Source of the DNA: Bacteroidota bacterium
GTDB taxonomy: Bacteria; Bacteroidota; Bacteroidia; Bacteroidales; FEN-979
DNA length: 64,000 nt
Assembly: GCA_026391805.1 (NCBI GenBank)
Contig: JAPLDJ010000010.1
Span: forward strand, 1-64,000
Direction of reading: 5' to 3'
The notes beneath the pieces are model-generated. The model saw only the letters and a program-made list of their open reading frames with translations, did not search any database and was not told the DNA's origin. A program made the translations under genes and the position numbers. Below are positions 35,800 to 45,458 of this stretch, in pieces (positions within the stretch are counted from its first letter, which is position 1; every line of letters starts with the position of its first letter).

Positions 35800-38700
35800 T
35801 TGTTTGAACAAGATCAGCCTTATGCTGAATCAAAAGACAAAATTACCATAAAAAGGGTCACGAAAATAGGGATATATTTCCTCGTGGTATTGTTCTCCTT
35901 ACTGGCCACGGTTTACCTGGTATTCCGCGATACCTGGGTCCAGACCATTGCGGCACGGATGGCTTCGCATTACCTATCGGTCCAGATGAATACCGAGGTC
36001 AGGATCGGCGGATTCGATCTCTCTCTGAAAAGCGGATTGTCGATCGAGGACATCCTCATCAGGGACAGGCACCGTGCCATCCTCTTTTCTGCTCACAAAC
36101 TGAGCGTTATACCAGACCGTATCAGCCTTTCGAAACACATCCTGAGGTTCCGGAATATCACCATTGACAAAGGGGTGTTCCAGCTTCTGACCCACAAAGG
36201 CGACACTACCCTGAACCTTCAGTTCATCATCGACTATTTTTCACCGATAAGAACCACCACGAAGAAAGATAGTTTGAGCAAACCCGGTCCGGGATGGGAG
36301 CTTGGCGTCTTTACGGTTCATTTGACGGATACACGTTTTCATCTGCAGGATGAAAACAAGCCGCTGTTCCTGGAGGGGATGGATTATACCAACATCGACG
36401 TGAGGAACATCAATCTCCTGCTCACCGATTTTCATCCGGTCGGAGATACGATGAATGCAAAGATTAAAAGCCTTACCGCCACAGAGCGATCCGGTGTTAC
36501 CATTCGCTCCATGAGCGGCGAATTTCATGTAAGCCCGGCATTCCTAAAGGCACACAACCTGAAACTGGTTACCAACCACAGCAACCTTGACCTCTCCTTT
36601 GATTTTCTTTACAAGACATGGAGTGATTACAATGATTTCCTGAACAAGGTGAACATCCGGGCAGCGATCAATCCCTCCTATCTCGACCTTGAAGATATCG
36701 GCGCCTATGCCCCGGTCATGTATACCATGAAGGACGGGTTCAGGATTGAAGGAAAGATCAGGGGAACGGTGAGCAACTTCAGCGCCAGGGATTTTCGCTG
36801 CAGTTTTGGTGGGAATACCCGTTTCTGGGGAAACATTCATGCAAACGGACTGCCTAATGTTGAAGAGACCTTTGTCGATCTTAACATCAAGGAATTTACC
36901 ACTACCAGTGAGGACATTCATTCGTTTTACCTGCCGATTGCTTCAAAAAGACTGGATGTGCCCGCCTTCCTGAAAAATGCAGGAGTTTATAAACTGAAAG
37001 GGAATTTCACCGGGTTCTACAACGATTTCGTAGCCAATGTGCATCTCCGGACGGCGATCGGTGAAATCAGAACCGATCTTACGTTACGCAAGCAGAAAGG
37101 CGTAAAAGGACTTCTTTACAATGGCGAGGCGGATGTTACCGGGCTTCAGCTTGGGGAACTGTTCAATTCGAAAGGATTGCTGGGCCCGATCACCTTTCGT
37201 GCCGACCTGAACGGGAGAGGACTCACACTTGAGGATGCCACCCTGAAGATGAACGTATGGATTGATTCTGTCAATCTGAATAAATATACCTACAGGCACA
37301 TTGTCCTGCTGGGGGTACTGGATGATAAAAAATTCAACGGGAAGATGGAGGTGGATGATCCCAACCTGAAACTAAACTTCGACGGCCTTGTCGATCTGCA
37401 TGATTCACTTCCGGCATTTAATTTCTATCTGAAACTTGACCGTGCCCAGCTTTTCAGGATGAACCTGCTGAAACGAGATTCAACCGAGGATTTGTCGTTA
37501 CGGGCAAAGGTGGATTTTACGGGCAACAACATTGACAACATCGATGGTGTCATCAAAATCGATACAACTAGATACCTTGAAGGGGCCCAGACGATCTCAC
37601 TGGATCATCTTTCCCTTTTAACCGCGAGGGATGCAAAGAACAATAAATCCTACCATCTGACCTCTGATTTTGTTGATGCCGACCTGACGGGAAATTTTTA
37701 TTTCACCGACCTGGTCCCTTCCATCAGTACCTTCATCAATAATTACCTCGCTTCATTCAACCTGAATGAAGCCCTGATCAAAAAGCACCCTTCCACAAGC
37801 CAGCACATCAACTACAATATCAGGATAAAAAAAATAGGTCCTTTCCTTGCGGTTTTTGTCCCTTTCCTGAAGGTCGCTCCGAACACGACACTAGAAGGTT
37901 ATTACAATGAAGATGAAGAGATGATTGCCCTGAATGGCAGTTCTTCCGATATCACCATAAAGGGAATTCATCTTGCCGACTGGTATGTCAAAGCCACAAG
38001 CCGGCAGGATAACCTCAATATAAAAACCGGTTGCAGCAGGTTATTCCGGAACAAGGAAAAGACACAGGATACTGCACTCATTATGATGGACTCGGTCCAC
38101 CTGGTTTCGGATATGCACCATGACACCATCTTTTATAACCTGACCTGGCATTCGGGTAAGAACCAGAGTGCTTTAGGGGGATTTGCCAGTTTCATAAACA
38201 GTCCGGTGATCAGGGTAAAGGTAGACAACCTGCATGCCTTCATCGACCGGCATTACTGGACTATCGCCACGGATAACGAGCTTGTGATTGATACTTCCTC
38301 GGTCGTTATTCATGATCTTGCATTGGAGTCTGATGAACAGAAGCTGAAAATCGACGGAACAATTTCAGATCACCAGGAGGATACGCTTAACATGACCTTT
38401 GAAAAAATCGACATCTCCCACCTGGATATGATCATCGGAAACCCTGATCTTGATATTGACGGCTTCCTCAGCGGGCACCTGAAACTGATGAACCTCAGGA
38501 AATCCATGACCATGTTGTCGGACCTGCGGATCAACAGGTTGAGCTTTAACAAGGATACGCTGGGCGATGCGGCGTTCAATGTTTTCTATGATGACCGGGC
38601 GGAACGGTTTGATGTTGATTCAAGGATCTATTATACGGGGAATGCCGGTACGAATGTCCCGCTGGCACTTCGCGGAAGTTACTATATAGGAAAAACCCGA

Positions 38701-40296
38701 TCGCACATCAATTTCGATCTGAGCCTGAAAAATCTTAACCTGAAAATGGTGAGGCCGTTTGTTTCGAGTTTCATGTCGAGGCTGAGCGGACTGGTGTCGG
38801 GTGACATCAGGATCACCGGTTCGCCCGAAAAGCCAAAGCTGGCGGGGAAACTGAACCTGATGCGGACGGAGTTCAAGATCAATTACCTGAACGTCCCTTA
38901 TTCATTTGCCGATACGGTAACGGTTGACAGCGCGGCGTTCCGGTTCCATCATATTACGATCTATGATTCGCTGGGCAACAAAGCGTACCTGAGCGGTAAG
39001 ATCTATCATCATTATTTTCATGATCTCGGGCTGGATTTAAACATCCAGGCAGTTGATTTCTCAGCCTTCCGCCAAACCTATGCACAGAATACTATTTTTT
39101 ACGGAACGGCTCGGGCTACGGGAGATGTGAGGATTTCGGGACCGGTTGATGACATCTCGATCAACGCAAAGGTGCAGACGGGCGGCGGAACTCATGTAAC
39201 CATCCCGATCAGTTCGGCTGCGGATGTCAGCCAGAGCGACTACATCGTATTCATAACAAACAGCGATGATTCTGTCAGGAGAGCAGAATCACGTGCCATA
39301 ACCACGCCAAAAGGCCTCTCGCTGGCCCTGGCACTGATGGTGAATCCATCGGCTGACGTGAATGTCCAATTCCCGAACCAGGTGGGGAATATCAAGGGAT
39401 TCGGCTCCGGTAACCTGAACATGGAAATGACCCCGACAGGTGGTTTTACACTTTCGGGAACCTACACATTACAGAAGGGAGATTTCCATTTCCAGCTGAA
39501 GAACATTATGCGGAGGGATTTTCTTATCCAGAGCGGCAGCCGTATTACCTGGTCGGGCGACCCGGCCAATGCACTGATCAACATGAGTGCAATTTATAAG
39601 ACCCGGGTTCCGATGGATAACATTACAACGGATGCTGAATTGAAAAGTCAGCGGGTTGCCGTTGAATGCATTATCCGGATGTCGGGGGAACTTTCAAATC
39701 CTGATCTCTCATTCGGCATCAACCTCCCGAATGCTGAAGAAGCCGTCAGAGCTGTTGTTTATGCAGCCATTGATACTAATAACGCGGTTGAGATGAACCA
39801 GCAAATGTTCAACATCCTTGTGTTTGATCAGTTTCAGGCCATTACCGCCGGTTCAAACCTCAACATCGATGTGGGTACAGCCTCCATGTCGGTCCTCACG
39901 AACCAGTTTAATTCGCTGCTTTCACAGATCTCCAGGGATGTCAACATCGGGGTGAATTACCGACGGGCTTCAAATACCGCAGGGCAGGAGATCGACGTCG
40001 CGGTATCGACACAACTGTTCAATGAGCGCCTGCTCATCGACGGGCTTTTCGGCGTGAACTCGATGAATCCCAATTCAACGACACAGAATGCCAGCACAAT
40101 CGTCGGCGACATTAACATTGAATACGTCCTTAGTAAGAACAGGCGGTGGAGGGTAAGGGCATTTAACCGTACCAATACCGTAAATGAATTGGAAAACACT
40201 GCACCCTACACACAGGGTGTTGGCATCTCTTATCAGCGTGATTTCAGGAAATGGGGAGACCTTTTCAAGAGTGAGAAGAAGGCGGAGAAGAAGTGA
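35800..40296 (+). CDS. tamB: TamB-like envelope translocation/assembly protein
   Basis: Very large inner-membrane-anchored beta-helical protein (1498 residues) of the TamB/DUF490 family, thought to bridge inner and outer membrane for lipid or outer-membrane-protein transport. One N-terminal membrane helix (about 23-43, YFLVVLFSLLATVYLVF) is followed by long beta-rich sequence. The conserved C-terminal DUF490 domain lies in the last ~350 residues (GGFTLSGTYTLQKGDFHF and SRDVNIGVNYR). No ATG precedes the membrane helix, and an in-frame stop sits at 35791. TTG at 35800 is the best start, with AGGA about 11 bp upstream. Confidence 0.87.
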   Translation: MFEQDQPYAESKDKITIKRVTKIGIYFLVVLFSLLATVYLVFRDTWVQTIAARMASHYLSVQMNTEVRIGGFDLSLKSGLSIEDILIRDRHRAILFSAHKLSVIPDRISLSKHILRFRNITIDKGVFQLLTHKGDTTLNLQFIIDYFSPIRTTTKKDSLSKPGPGWELGVFTVHLTDTRFHLQDENKPLFLEGMDYTNIDVRNINLLLTDFHPVGDTMNAKIKSLTATERSGVTIRSMSGEFHVSPAFLKAHNLKLVTNHSNLDLSFDFLYKTWSDYNDFLNKVNIRAAINPSYLDLEDIGAYAPVMYTMKDGFRIEGKIRGTVSNFSARDFRCSFGGNTRFWGNIHANGLPNVEETFVDLNIKEFTTTSEDIHSFYLPIASKRLDVPAFLKNAGVYKLKGNFTGFYNDFVANVHLRTAIGEIRTDLTLRKQKGVKGLLYNGEADVTGLQLGELFNSKGLLGPITFRADLNGRGLTLEDATLKMNVWIDSVNLNKYTYRHIVLLGVLDDKKFNGKMEVDDPNLKLNFDGLVDLHDSLPAFNFYLKLDRAQLFRMNLLKRDSTEDLSLRAKVDFTGNNIDNIDGVIKIDTTRYLEGAQTISLDHLSLLTARDAKNNKSYHLTSDFVDADLTGNFYFTDLVPSISTFINNYLASFNLNEALIKKHPSTSQHINYNIRIKKIGPFLAVFVPFLKVAPNTTLEGYYNEDEEMIALNGSSSDITIKGIHLADWYVKATSRQDNLNIKTGCSRLFRNKEKTQDTALIMMDSVHLVSDMHHDTIFYNLTWHSGKNQSALGGFASFINSPVIRVKVDNLHAFIDRHYWTIATDNELVIDTSSVVIHDLALESDEQKLKIDGTISDHQEDTLNMTFEKIDISHLDMIIGNPDLDIDGFLSGHLKLMNLRKSMTMLSDLRINRLSFNKDTLGDAAFNVFYDDRAERFDVDSRIYYTGNAGTNVPLALRGSYYIGKTRSHINFDLSLKNLNLKMVRPFVSSFMSRLSGLVSGDIRITGSPEKPKLAGKLNLMRTEFKINYLNVPYSFADTVTVDSAAFRFHHITIYDSLGNKAYLSGKIYHHYFHDLGLDLNIQAVDFSAFRQTYAQNTIFYGTARATGDVRISGPVDDISINAKVQTGGGTHVTIPISSAADVSQSDYIVFITNSDDSVRRAESRAITTPKGLSLALALMVNPSADVNVQFPNQVGNIKGFGSGNLNMEMTPTGGFTLSGTYTLQKGDFHFQLKNIMRRDFLIQSGSRITWSGDPANALINMSAIYKTRVPMDNITTDAELKSQRVAVECIIRMSGELSNPDLSFGINLPNAEEAVRAVVYAAIDTNNAVEMNQQMFNILVFDQFQAITAGSNLNIDVGTASMSVLTNQFNSLLSQISRDVNIGVNYRRASNTAGQEIDVAVSTQLFNERLLIDGLFGVNSMNPNSTTQNASTIVGDINIEYVLSKNRRWRVRAFNRTNTVNELENTAPYTQGVGISYQRDFRKWGDLFKSEKKAEKK

Positions 40297-40428
40297 TGTC
40301 GTGATGTTGTGACGTGGTGATTTGGTGACGTGTGAAATTGATGCTGGATGCTGGATGCTGGATGGATGATGGAAAACATTCTGTGTAATCTGTGGTAAAA
40401 AATCATAAATCGTAAATCGTAAATCTCT
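40297..40428. repeat. Low-complexity intergenic repeats
   Basis: GTGATGTTGTGACGTGGTGA, GCTGGATGCTGGATGCTGG, TGTGTAATCTGTGGT and AATCGTAAATCGTAAATC units follow each other. The last ends within a few bases of the addA start codon. Confidence 0.7.
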
Positions 40429-43400
40429 TTGTCCTTCGCTGTCTATAAGTCGTCCGCCGGTTCAGGCAAGACCTTCACCCTGGTGAAGGAATACCTGAAG
40501 CTGGTCTTGCCGGAGCCTGATAAATTCAGGCATGTCCTGGCGATCACCTTTACAAACAAGGCGGCCAACGAGATGAAAGAACGGGTGCTGGATGCCTTGC
40601 GGGAATTGTCAAAACCTTCCGTCACGCGTCAAACGTCGCACGTCACACGGGATCTGTTACCTGCACTGGTCAGTGAAACAAAATTACCAGAGGAAGAGAT
40701 AGCCATCAAAGCAGGAGAATCGCTCCGCCTTATCCTTCATGATTATTCTGATTTTGCGATCGGCACGATCGACAGCTTCTCCCACCGGATCATCCGGACT
40801 TTTGCACATGATTTCGGACTGCCGGTGAATTTTCTCGTTGAGCTTGACAGTGATGAACTGCTCTCCACGGCGGTCGATCTCCTAATGGATAAGGTGGGGG
40901 AAGACCCTGCACTGACAAAGCTGCTGGTGCGGTTCATCGAGACCAGGATGGATGATGAGCACGACTGGAACATTGAGCGGATCCTCCTGAATTTTGCAAG
41001 GATCCTTCTGGATGAAGAAGGGAAACCGCACCTCGACCAGTTGCGGGACCTTTCCCTGGAAGATTTTACGCGGATCGCCGGTTCGCTGCAGAAAGAAGTT
41101 GCGGTTTTCGAGGCTGGAATCCGTTCCATAGCTGAAAAAGCAATCAACCTGATCCGTTCCTCCGGCATACCGGATTCTGCATTTTACCAGGGAAGATCAG
41201 GGATCTCAAAGTACTTTGAGAAATTGTCGAAGGGCGATCTGGATGCCCTCGAACCCAATTCATATGTTCTGAAGACGATCGCGGAAGATAAATGGACCAG
41301 CGGCAGCTGCACTGCACCCGAAAAAGAGCTTATTAATTCCATCCGGCCGGAACTTATCATATTTTATTCCGAAATTCAGCGCCATTCCGGGGAGGGGAAA
41401 GACCGTTATTATCTTTCGCTCGCTGTCCTCAGCACCCTCTTCCCCATGGCTGTGCTGAACGCCATCGGTCAGCTGCTCGATGCCTTCAAAAAGCAGAACA
41501 ACCTCATTCACATCTCTGAATTCAACCAGCGGATCTCCGGGTTCATTCTCCGGGAACCGGTTCCGTTTATCTATGAACGGCTGGGGGAGAAATTCAACCA
41601 CATCCTGATCGATGAATTCCAGGATACATCCATCCTGCAATGGCGGAATCTTTTGCCCCTCGTCGACAATGCCCTCTCAAGCGGTTCCTTTAACCTTGTT
41701 GTAGGCGATGGCAAGCAGGCCATTTACCGCTGGAGGAACGGGGATGTCCGGCAGTTTGCCGGGCTGCCTGCCATCCCGGGGAGCAGCACGAACAAAACAC
41801 TTGCTGAGCATGAGAGGATACTGAGGGATCACTATGAGATGAAACCGCTGGATACCAATTTCCGCTCGAAAACAGAGATCGTAGAGTTCAACAACGCTTT
41901 TTTTTCGGCCTTGAAATCATTTCTGAGTCCGGCGAACCAATCGGTTTACGAAGGTGTAGCGCAAAAAGCGAGACCCGGGGAAACCGGCGGTTACATCCGC
42001 ATCGAATTTGCCGGTCGTGACCTGAAGGGTCAGCAGTATCGTGAATTCATCCTCTCCGGCATCCTGCAAACCATCCGCGACCAGGAATCAGCAGGATTCC
42101 GGAAACAGGACATTGCCATTCTCTGCAGAAGGAACAGGGAGGGAAGCGAAATTGCCCGTTTCCTGCTGGAAAACGACGTCGATGTGATCTCAGCCGAATC
42201 GATGCTGCTGATCCACTCTCCGGAAGTGAATTTCCTGACAGGGATGCTGCGCCTGGTCTATGGCAACTACAACGTTGTTCTGCTTGCCGAGCTCATTACC
42301 TATCTCTTTAACAGGAAAAAACTGGCCGCAACAGGTTTGCATGAGCTGCTTTCAAAGATTCCTCCCGATCCTGATGATGCCTTCTTCTTCCGGCTGATCG
42401 GGAAGAGCAATTTCTCATTGTCGCCCGGGTTGCTGAAAACCCGGCCGGTATACGACGCTGTGGAGGAGATGATCCGTGTCTTCTTCACCGGTACCGCAGC
42501 TGATCCTTACATCCAGTTTTTCCTGGATACCGTTCTGAAATATTCGCGGAAACATTCCACCGGCGCTGCCGATTTCCTTGAATGGTGGGACGACAATAAT
42601 GAGAACATCTCCATTGTGATGCCCGACGGGATGGATGCCGTTCGCATCATGACCATCCACAAAGCCAAAGGATTGCAGTTCCCGGTCGTACTGCTTCCGT
42701 TCTATTCCGACAAGAAAATGTATACACGGAGATACCTTTGGGTGGACCTTCCGAAGGAGGAATTCGACGGGCTTCCTGCAGCCATGCTCGATACCGGCGG
42801 CAGGATCAGGAAGACCCGGTTCAGTGAATTGTCGGAAGAAGAGAATCAGAAGACCCTGCTCGATACGCTGAACCTGCTTTACGTGGCCATGACGCGTCCC
42901 GAAGAGCGGCTCTACATGTTTTCTCCTGCACCATCGCGCAATGCATCCGCCACCGAAACGGCGCCTGCATTCATCCACCAGTACCTGATCCAGGCGTCCC
43001 TGTGGTCAGATGAAAAGTCGGTGTATGAATTCGGTTTGCCATCAAAACACGAAACCAAAAACAAGGATGGCCTGATCGTCAAAAGGTCATTGACAAATAT
43101 GATTTCAGAAGAGTGGCGGGATAAGATCTTTATCCGAAAAAGCGCTCCCGAATCGTGGGACGTCGAAGAGCCACAGAAAAACCGGCAATGGGGCAACCTT
43201 GTTCATACCGCCTTTGCCCGAATCAACCAGGCAGGGGAAGAAGAGGCTGTTCTTCAGAAGATGACGGATGAAGGCATGATCGATCCGGGGCAGATGGAGC
43301 AGCTGCTCAAGAAGATCCGTACCCTGCTGTCCGATCCCGTTATGGCGCCGTTCTTTACAAAAGATAATACCCTGCGGATCGAGGCCGAGATCCTGCGGGA

Positions 43401-43602
43401 AACAGGTGAAATTTACCGTCCCGACAGGGTGATCCTGAACCGGGATCAGGCCGTCGTTCTTGATTTTAAGACAGGCAGGATGAAAGAAGATTACAAAAAG
43501 CAGATCAGCCTTTATGGAAAGCTGCTGAATGAAATGGGATACAACAATGTGAAGAAATACCTCGTGTTTGTGGAACCGGAAGTAAATGTTGTTGAGGTAT
43601 GA
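40429..43602 (+). CDS. addA: AddA/RecB-like UvrD-type helicase-nuclease
   Basis: ATP-dependent exonuclease subunit for double-strand-break repair, 1057 residues. Superfamily 1 helicase motifs run in order: Walker A SSAGSGKTF, AITFTNKAANEM, Walker B LIDEFQDTS, GDGKQAIYRWR, DTNFRSK, IMTIHKAKGLQFP and LYVAMTRPEE. The C-terminal PD-(D/E)XK nuclease has VVLDFKTG and QISLYGKLL. The only possible start close to the Walker A motif is TTG at 40429, because a stop precedes at 40420. The upstream ATC codon is unlikely. The partner nuclease is at 46187. Confidence 0.9.
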   Translation: MSFAVYKSSAGSGKTFTLVKEYLKLVLPEPDKFRHVLAITFTNKAANEMKERVLDALRELSKPSVTRQTSHVTRDLLPALVSETKLPEEEIAIKAGESLRLILHDYSDFAIGTIDSFSHRIIRTFAHDFGLPVNFLVELDSDELLSTAVDLLMDKVGEDPALTKLLVRFIETRMDDEHDWNIERILLNFARILLDEEGKPHLDQLRDLSLEDFTRIAGSLQKEVAVFEAGIRSIAEKAINLIRSSGIPDSAFYQGRSGISKYFEKLSKGDLDALEPNSYVLKTIAEDKWTSGSCTAPEKELINSIRPELIIFYSEIQRHSGEGKDRYYLSLAVLSTLFPMAVLNAIGQLLDAFKKQNNLIHISEFNQRISGFILREPVPFIYERLGEKFNHILIDEFQDTSILQWRNLLPLVDNALSSGSFNLVVGDGKQAIYRWRNGDVRQFAGLPAIPGSSTNKTLAEHERILRDHYEMKPLDTNFRSKTEIVEFNNAFFSALKSFLSPANQSVYEGVAQKARPGETGGYIRIEFAGRDLKGQQYREFILSGILQTIRDQESAGFRKQDIAILCRRNREGSEIARFLLENDVDVISAESMLLIHSPEVNFLTGMLRLVYGNYNVVLLAELITYLFNRKKLAATGLHELLSKIPPDPDDAFFFRLIGKSNFSLSPGLLKTRPVYDAVEEMIRVFFTGTAADPYIQFFLDTVLKYSRKHSTGAADFLEWWDDNNENISIVMPDGMDAVRIMTIHKAKGLQFPVVLLPFYSDKKMYTRRYLWVDLPKEEFDGLPAAMLDTGGRIRKTRFSELSEEENQKTLLDTLNLLYVAMTRPEERLYMFSPAPSRNASATETAPAFIHQYLIQASLWSDEKSVYEFGLPSKHETKNKDGLIVKRSLTNMISEEWRDKIFIRKSAPESWDVEEPQKNRQWGNLVHTAFARINQAGEEEAVLQKMTDEGMIDPGQMEQLLKKIRTLLSDPVMAPFFTKDNTLRIEAEILRETGEIYRPDRVILNRDQAVVLDFKTGRMKEDYKKQISLYGKLLNEMGYNNVKKYLVFVEPEVNVVEV

Positions 43603-43999
43603 CAAAGTAAATATCAATCTGATGTCAGAGGTCGGAGGTCGGAGGACGGAGAATAGAGGATAGATGATAGAAGATGGATTCTATTGAGGCCTTTGTGCCG
43701 AACTTTGTGTCCTTTGTGGTTAAAAAAAGTATTACACGAAAATCCACGAAGAAGACACGAAAGCCACGAAGAATACGGGTAATCCGTGGTGAAAAAATAA
43801 ATAATCCAATAAACCGCGCAGCGGTGACATTATTGTAGCGGTGAAATTATTCTAGTGAAATGGCAGGATAAAAAACCTATAAACCGCGTAGCGGTGACAT
43901 TATTCTAGCGAAATGCGAAATCAAAAAATAAATATTCCTTTAAACCGCGTAGCGGTGACATTATTCTAGCGGTGACATTATTCTAACGAATAACGAAAA
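43603..43999. repeat. Intergenic repeats with GACATTATTCTAGCG array
   Basis: No gene is visible. The first half has GAGGTCGGAGGTCGG, CTTTGTGTCCTTTGTGG and CCACGAAGAAGACACGAA units. The second half (43813-43988) is an array of palindrome-plus-tail elements that ends 12 bp before the kinase-RapZ start codon. Confidence 0.7.
43813..43988 (+). repeat. Array of ACCGC-GNA-GCGGT palindromes with GACATTATTCTAGCG tails
   Basis: Three 13-bp palindromes (43813-43825 with loop GCA; 43883-43895 and 43944-43956 with loop GTA) are spaced 61-70 bp apart. Each is followed by GACATTATTCTAGCG or a one-base variant, and extra tails lie at 43843-43857 and 43974-43988. All copies are in the same orientation as the downstream gene. 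Confidence 0.8.
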
Positions 44000-45436
44000 A
44001 TGAAGAATGCTGAGGAGAAAATAGGAAATTTATACCGGCAGTGGGAAGGAGTACCGGCAGAAAAGATAATTTATTTACCTGTTTCCGGCTCGTACCGGAG
44101 GTATTTCAGGCTGGAAAGCCACGGGAAATCCGTCATTGGCGTTTACAATGAAGACCGGAAGGAAAATGATGCGTTTTTTTCTTTTACGAAGGGTTTTCAC
44201 GGTCACAGCCTGCCGGTTCCTGAGCTGCTTGCAGCAGATCCTGACGGGGAAACTTACCTGCTGACCGATCTTGGGGATCAAACCCTGTTCAGTTACCTTT
44301 CCGGCATAAGGAAGGATGATAAAGATTTCCCCGAAGATGCAATACGGATCTACAGGAAGGTCATTGACTTTTTACCCCTTTTCCAGGTTGTTGCAGGAAA
44401 AGAACTGGATTATTCAAAGTGTTACCCGAGGGAGTCGTTCGACCGCCAGTCGATGATGTGGGACCTGAATTATTTTAAATACTATTTTCTGAAGCTGGCG
44501 AAAGTAGCCTATGATGAGCAAAAGCTGGAAGACGATTTCAATGTCCTGGTGGAATACCTGCTTAGTGCCGGTGCCGGGCATTTTATGTACCGCGATTTCC
44601 AGTCGCGGAACATCATGCTGGTCAACGGGGAGCCATTCTTCATCGATTACCAGGGTGGGCGGAAGGGACCGCTGCAATACGATATCGCTTCCCTGCTATA
44701 CGATGCAAAGGCATCGATCCCCGAAGATGTGCGGGATCTTCTCCTGGATCATTACCTTACCGTCCTTCAGCGGTATTTGCCGGTCGACAGGCAGCTTTTT
44801 CTGCAATACTATTATGGTTTCGTCCTGATCCGGATCCTCCAGGCGCTGGGCGCTTACGGATTCCGCGGGTATTATGAAAACAAGCCGCATTTTCTGAAAA
44901 GCATTCCCTTTGCAGTCGCTAATCTTGAATACCTGTTGGAAAATAAGTCGCTTCCGGTTCAATTGCCGATGTTACTGGAAGTACTCAAAGGAATTGTTCA
45001 GAATCCTGCATTTCGTCATTATACGGCTCCTGAAAACCAGCTCACCGTTACGGTTTCCAGCTTTGCATACAAGGCCGGGATCCCGGCGGATGAAAGCGGA
45101 AACGGGGGCGGCTTTGTTTTCGATTGCCGCGCCCTTCCCAATCCCGGCAGGTTTGAAGAGTACAGGATATACAACGGGAAAGACGCGCAGATCATCGATT
45201 TTCTTGGAAAGGAACCGTCCGTGGATGAATTCCTGAACCACGCCTGTTCGTTGGCGGATCAGAGCGTGATCCGATACATAGAGCGTGGCTTCACCAGCCT
45301 GGTGATCAGTTTCGGCTGTACCGGCGGACAGCACCGTTCCGTATATTGTGCCGAAGCGATGGCACAGCACATCAGGACAAAATTTCCGATGAAGGTGAAT
45401 ATAAATCATACGGAACTTGATAAGAAGAACGATTAA
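44000..45436 (+). CDS. AmgK-like sugar kinase fused to a RapZ C-terminal domain
   Basis: Two-domain protein of 478 residues. Residues 1-345 are an aminoglycoside-phosphotransferase-fold kinase with catalytic segment YRDFQSRN (D199, N204) and metal ligand D216 in FIDYQGG, resembling AmgK, the anomeric kinase for N-acetylmuramate and GlcNAc. Residues 348-478 match the C-terminal domain of RapZ, ending with the signature GCTGGQHRS (439-447). In Escherichia coli that domain senses amino sugars and binds RNA. The RapZ P-loop domain is missing. The next gene is a MurU-like uridylyltransferase, so the pair fits cell-wall sugar recycling. The sensing role of the fusion is inference. Confidence 0.82.
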   Translation: MKNAEEKIGNLYRQWEGVPAEKIIYLPVSGSYRRYFRLESHGKSVIGVYNEDRKENDAFFSFTKGFHGHSLPVPELLAADPDGETYLLTDLGDQTLFSYLSGIRKDDKDFPEDAIRIYRKVIDFLPLFQVVAGKELDYSKCYPRESFDRQSMMWDLNYFKYYFLKLAKVAYDEQKLEDDFNVLVEYLLSAGAGHFMYRDFQSRNIMLVNGEPFFIDYQGGRKGPLQYDIASLLYDAKASIPEDVRDLLLDHYLTVLQRYLPVDRQLFLQYYYGFVLIRILQALGAYGFRGYYENKPHFLKSIPFAVANLEYLLENKSLPVQLPMLLEVLKGIVQNPAFRHYTAPENQLTVTVSSFAYKAGIPADESGNGGGFVFDCRALPNPGRFEEYRIYNGKDAQIIDFLGKEPSVDEFLNHACSLADQSVIRYIERGFTSLVISFGCTGGQHRSVYCAEAMAQHIRTKFPMKVNINHTELDKKND

Positions 45437-45458
45437 TTAAGAATTGATAGAATAAAAA

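Noticed and set aside
43813-43988. CRISPR-like array before the kinase-RapZ gene
   Set aside because: Repeat units are irregular, spacers contain the same tail sequences and no cas gene is present; it fits a palindrome-plus-tail repeat instead.
43603-43999. Known riboswitch before the amino-sugar genes
   Set aside because: I could not fit any known riboswitch core, including the glmS ribozyme, to this sequence.
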